Below, one piece after another: positions 61,504 through 64,000 of a stretch of 64,000 nucleotides of DNA. A program made the translations under genes and the position numbers. The stretch is taken from the NCBI GenBank assembly GCA_001028815.1, contig LDJB01000001.1, positions 62,001-126,000 of the forward strand. Direction: 5' to 3'. This DNA comes from Peptococcaceae bacterium 1109. Lineage in GTDB: Bacteria; Bacillota; Limnochordia; Darwinibacteriales; Darwinibacteriaceae. Position 1 is the stretch's first letter; the number at the start of each line of letters is the position of its first letter. The notes under the pieces are model-generated. The model was not told where the DNA came from, did no database searches, and worked only from the letters and a program-made list of their open reading frames with translations.

Positions 61504-62169
61504 GTGAGACGGGTATGGGTTATGGCTTTGATACTTGGTATAGTCTTGGTATTCAGCAGTCTGGGCCTGGCAGCGTCATTCTCTGCAGATGCATCCTATC
61601 TGCTGGGGAAGGTTACTGTGGACGGCGAAGACGAGGGCGAAGACAAGTTTGATCAATGGGGTTTCATGGTGGGTGTATCTGGAGAGCTCTACCCCAATGT
61701 TGTCTTAGATGGGCGCTTTCTGAACGCTAGCGAGAAGGCAGAAGAGGCAGGCGACGCTGTGGCCACCCAGACTATGTTAAGCGGGGCTCTTTCTTACCGG
61801 CTTCTGCAAGAAGGCGACTTCGAGGTGCTGGTAGGCGGCGGTTACCAGACCTACAATCGGAAGGGTGCAGAGGGCGACGTCTTTAACGCTGCTGGAATCT
61901 TTGGTAAGTTGAGCCTTGCACTGAGGCCCGTGGACAAGATGATGCTTGTTGGAGATGTAAGCTATGCGCCATCGTTCAAGTATACCATCGAGGGAGTTGG
62001 AGTAGGAGCTGAGCCAGAGGACTCAGATGCGTTTCTAACTGGACGAGTTTCCCTTAGCTATCAGGTGATGGATCAGTTGAGCGTCCAGGCAACAGTGATT
62101 CGGACGTCCTTCAAGGAGCATAAGTCTGTGAACCTTCTGTACGGCGGCGGCGTGGTATTGACATTCTAG
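61504..62169 (+). CDS. Small outer-membrane beta-barrel protein
   Basis: 221 residues. Signal peptide 1-23 (LVFSSLGLAAS). The mature part has about eight amphipathic strands (FSADASYLLGKVTV, YPNVVLDGRFLNAS, FEVLVGGGYQTYNRKGAEG, ASYAPSF-like VGDVSYAPSFKYTI) and ends NLLYGGGVVLTF with terminal Phe. AGGAGG precedes GTG 61504. Divergent from the other small barrel, with a 150-bp shared region; own terminator, so monocistronic. Function unknown. Confidence 0.65.
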   Translation: MRRVWVMALILGIVLVFSSLGLAASFSADASYLLGKVTVDGEDEGEDKFDQWGFMVGVSGELYPNVVLDGRFLNASEKAEEAGDAVATQTMLSGALSYRLLQEGDFEVLVGGGYQTYNRKGAEGDVFNAAGIFGKLSLALRPVDKMMLVGDVSYAPSFKYTIEGVGVGAEPEDSDAFLTGRVSLSYQVMDQLSVQATVIRTSFKEHKSVNLLYGGGVVLTF

Positions 62170-62182
62170 CAATAGCATTCTT

Positions 62183-62208
62183 AAAGCTCCTAGTGATAGG
62201 AGCTTTTT
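62183..62208 (+). terminator. Terminator of the small barrel gene
   Basis: AAGCTCCTA and TAGGAGCTT form a perfect 9-bp stem around GTGA, running into TTTTTT. Confidence 0.93.
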
Positions 62209-62233
62209 TGTTGCCAAAAATTAATGTGATCCC

Positions 62234-62262
62234 TTGACATGATTAAGGTTGCGGTTTAATAT
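62234..62262 (+). promoter_or_regulatory. Sigma-A promoter of the DUF2089/DUF4097 operon
   Basis: TTGACA (62234-62239), 17-bp spacer, TAATAT (62257-62262), 60 bp before the ATG. Confidence 0.85.
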
Positions 62263-62321
62263 CTATACAGAACATATCTAAAGTCAAGGGTCAGGTTTTA
62301 ATAAATCAAGGGGTGGAGTCA

Positions 62322-62684
62322 ATGTCTAAGAAAACGCTAACCGCCTGTCCGGTGTGTGCCAAGCCTTTGAGGGTAACTCGCTTGCGCTGCAACCACTGCG
62401 ATACCACCATTGAGGGAACTTTTGAAACGTGCAAGTTTTGCCAACTCACACCTGAACAGCGGGACTTTGTGGAAGTATTCCTCACTGCCCGGGGTAATAT
62501 CAAGGAAGTGGAGCGCCTACTAGGGATTTCCTATCCCACGGTGCGCAGCCGCCTGGATACGGTCATTGAAGCCTTGGGCTACCGGGTGGAAAGAGATCAG
62601 AACAACCAGCGCCGGGCGATCCTAGAGGCTCTGGACAAGGGTGAAATCACGTCGGAAGAGGCTATCAGATTATTGAAAGGCTAG
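62322..62684 (+). CDS. DUF2089 zinc-ribbon/HTH protein
   Basis: 120 residues. Three CxxC pairs (CPVC, CNHC, CKFC; residues about 8-45) form the zinc part. An HTH follows (about 50-85, NIKEVERLLGISYPTVRSRL), and the C-terminus is the helical motif LEALDKGEITSEEAIRLL. DUF2089 proteins are probable transcription regulators of the operon they head. ATG 62322 is preferred with AAGGGGTGGAG upstream. First gene of an operon with a DUF4097 protein 13 bp downstream. Confidence 0.88.
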   Translation: MSKKTLTACPVCAKPLRVTRLRCNHCDTTIEGTFETCKFCQLTPEQRDFVEVFLTARGNIKEVERLLGISYPTVRSRLDTVIEALGYRVERDQNNQRRAILEALDKGEITSEEAIRLLKG

Positions 62685-62697
62685 GGAGGCATGGGAA

Positions 62698-63846
62698 ATG
62701 AGTGACGAGCAAAGGCTTATCTTGAAGATGCTAGAAGAGGGTAAGATCTCCGCAGCGGAGGCGGAGGCACTGCTCAATGCCTTGGGGCAGCCGGAAGTGC
62801 TGGAAGAGGAAGAGCGCAGTGCGGATGTATGGGAGAAGGTAGAAAAGCAAGGGGAAGATTTTGCGAAGAAGGTGGAGTCCGCTGCAGAACGCTTCGCCCG
62901 CAACATGGAAGAGAAGGTGGAGCCTCGCTTAGCGGATAAACTCTCCCGCCTCTCAAAGATGCTCAGCCGCTTTCCCTTCGTTTCGACTGACGATACTTAC
63001 GAGTTCAGTGAAGAGTTCTACGGCACGTTCCAAGAGGACGGGGACATTGCCCTCACTCTAAAGACCAGTACTGGCCGGATCAGCGTGCAAGGCTGGAACG
63101 AGCCCCAGTTCCGCCTGGTGGTGGTACAGCGCATCCGGGCAAAGGACCGGGAATCGGCCCTGGGGAAGATGTACCGCGTTGAGTTACCTAGTGAAGAAGC
63201 TCTGCGGGAACTGTCCATCGATGTGCCAAGTTTCCCTGATACCTCAGTTTCGCTGGTTCTGAGCGTGCCCCGCACTGTCATTTATCAGCTGGGTTTCAAC
63301 ACACACAGCGGATCCATCAGCGTTGCGGACCTGTACACTCGCACTGCTAGGCTGACTACTTCCGTCGGTTCCATCGAGGTCCAAGGCCTTCAGGGCGAGA
63401 GCATAGAGTGCACTACTGTGAATGGCTCGTGCAGAGCGGAGCAGATCACCGCCGAATCGTTCGTAGGGCGCACAGGTAACGGTTCCCTGAAGTTGAAGCA
63501 ACTCCAGGGGGAAAAGGTGGACTGCGAGACGTCCAACGGATCCATTCGGGTTGAGCCAGTGGTCCGAGGCACAGCGCACTACACTCTGAACACCACCAAT
63601 GGGTCGATCCGGATCGTGCAGAGCGATGCTGAGGTGAAAACAGCCTTTGACCTTTACACCACCGTAGGGCGGATTTCGGTTCCGGAGGAAGCCTTTGAAA
63701 TCACCAATGCGGACCGCAGGTCTGGCGGCTGGCACCTTGCGGGTAAGTCCCCAGGCTTTGAGGGAGGGGCTAATCGCCTGCACTTGCACGCAAAAACGGG
63801 CTCCGGTTCTATTCGCCTGGACACTAGCGGAGGTGGTCAGGATTAA
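62698..63846 (+). CDS. DUF4097 protein with SHOCT-like N-terminus
   Basis: 382 residues, no signal peptide. The N-terminus (1-30) is the SHOCT-like helical motif LKMLEEGKISAAEAEALL. An amphipathic coiled region (about 40-100, WEKVEKQGEDFAKKVESAA) may contact a membrane. From about 115 on there is a beta-helix-like repeat: HSGSISV, SVGSIEV, VNGSCRA, GNGSLKL, SNGSIRV, TNGSIRI, GSGSIRL. B. subtilis YvlB and LiaX, linked to envelope-stress and antibiotic responses, share this combination. It is the second gene after the DUF2089 regulator; a third gene with the same N-terminal motif overlaps its end. Confidence 0.85.
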   Translation: MSDEQRLILKMLEEGKISAAEAEALLNALGQPEVLEEEERSADVWEKVEKQGEDFAKKVESAAERFARNMEEKVEPRLADKLSRLSKMLSRFPFVSTDDTYEFSEEFYGTFQEDGDIALTLKTSTGRISVQGWNEPQFRLVVVQRIRAKDRESALGKMYRVELPSEEALRELSIDVPSFPDTSVSLVLSVPRTVIYQLGFNTHSGSISVADLYTRTARLTTSVGSIEVQGLQGESIECTTVNGSCRAEQITAESFVGRTGNGSLKLKQLQGEKVDCETSNGSIRVEPVVRGTAHYTLNTTNGSIRIVQSDAEVKTAFDLYTTVGRISVPEEAFEITNADRRSGGWHLAGKSPGFEGGANRLHLHAKTGSGSIRLDTSGGGQD

Positions 63847-64000
63847 CGCGGAACGCATTCAGATTCTCACCATGCTTCAAGAAGGGAAAATCAGCGTCCC
63901 AGAGGCGGAGCGGCTCTTGGAGGCCATCTCCACTGGGGGGAGGCAGAGGGAAGAGGAACGCATCCTGCGCCTGCGCATCACAGAACAAGGCAGGGTTATG
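63833..64000 (+). CDS. SHOCT-like motif protein, 3'-truncated by the window edge
   Basis: Fifty-six codons are visible, open at the window end. After the start comes ERIQILTMLQEGKISVPEAE, then RLLEAIS, the same motif as at the start of the preceding gene, and then a charged segment (REEERILRLRITEQGRV). The likely start GTG 63833 overlaps the previous gene by 14 bp with GGAG very close, so the exact start is uncertain. It is probably another member of the envelope-stress module. Confidence 0.7.
   Translation, partial: MVRINAERIQILTMLQEGKISVPEAERLLEAISTGGRQREEERILRLRITEQGRVM

Overview
The window comes from the chromosome of a deep-branching, probably diderm (outer-membrane-bearing) member of the Bacillota, plausibly Limnochordia or a relative. 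The gene content and gene order are Bacillus-like: degSU, comFA/comFC, the late flagellar genes, csrA/fliW, hpf-secA-prfB, a YitT protein, ctpB, a minJ-like gene and uvrBA. The regulators are also of Firmicute type: two SAM-I riboswitches, a Cheo-type LexA box, sigma-A promoters with 17-bp spacers, sigma-D promoters, and strong AGGAGG sites. Alongside these sit proteins expected of an outer membrane: several signal-peptide beta-barrel proteins ending in phenylalanine, a Wza-like exporter, a Lol/MacB-like ABC pair coupled to a CsgG-like lipoprotein, and a possible chaperone/barrel surface-organelle operon. The DNA is visibly G+C-rich. I see no tRNA, rRNA, CRISPR array, insertion sequence or prophage. 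The assignment to a class is inference; the diderm reading rests on several independent genes.

Layout. 1-4.03 kb: envelope proteins (the end of a porin-like barrel, a RuvX/YqgF-like nuclease, a degenerate-SLH plus barrel protein, an exported repeat protein). 4.1-10.5 kb: an exopolysaccharide export and control operon (a Poly_export protein with twelve SLBB units, a Wzz/GumC co-polymerase, a tyrosine kinase and its PHP-type phosphatase) without any glycosyltransferase. 10.5-15.3 kb: an orphan ParB, a 45-residue Cys-rich protein, VanZ-like and DUF4438 proteins, then thiI and a cysteine desulfurase on the minus strand. 15.4-17.96 kb: the ABC permease/ATPase/lipoprotein operon. 17.96-19.4 kb: SAM-I riboswitch and metK. 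19.4-22.6 kb: a translationally coupled trio of subunit-like protein, PapD-like chaperone and beta-rich secreted protein. 22.7-24.4 kb: a GH13 amylase. 24.4-27.2 kb (minus): metNIQ under a second SAM-I riboswitch.

From 27.2 kb to the end of uvrA the order follows the Bacillus subtilis degS-uvrA region closely, with local insertions. 27.2-30.3 kb: DegS/DegU, an HD hydrolase and a stand-alone GerE-like regulator, with a structured 338-bp gap. 30.4-38.6 kb: competence genes comFA/comFC, then flgM-flgN-flgK-flgL-yviE-fliW-csrA and flaG-fliS-fliT, each block preceded by a sigma-D-type promoter. Flagellin (hag) and fliD are absent from their usual places. 38.6-44.3 kb: cold-shock protein, HPF, an unknown nucleotidyltransferase-like protein, SecA and frameshift-encoded RF2. 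44.4-53.8 kb: DUF2993, DUF5693, CsaB, a WecG/TagA glycosyltransferase, YitT, CtpA, a MinJ-like protein, a divergent polysaccharide deacetylase and pyrophosphatase (minus). 53.8-60.6 kb: uvrB-uvrA-uvrC behind a promoter overlapped by a LexA box.

From 60.6 kb: two divergent small barrels, then DUF2089, a DUF4097 protein and a truncated gene that share one helical motif, probably an envelope-stress module.

Themes that connect the genes: an SLH-like barrel together with CsaB suggests outer-membrane tethering through a pyruvylated wall polymer; the very long SLBB exporter would suit transport across a thick periplasm; DegSU, sigma-D/FlgM, FliW/CsrA and the GerE-like protein point to control of motility versus surface-polymer production.
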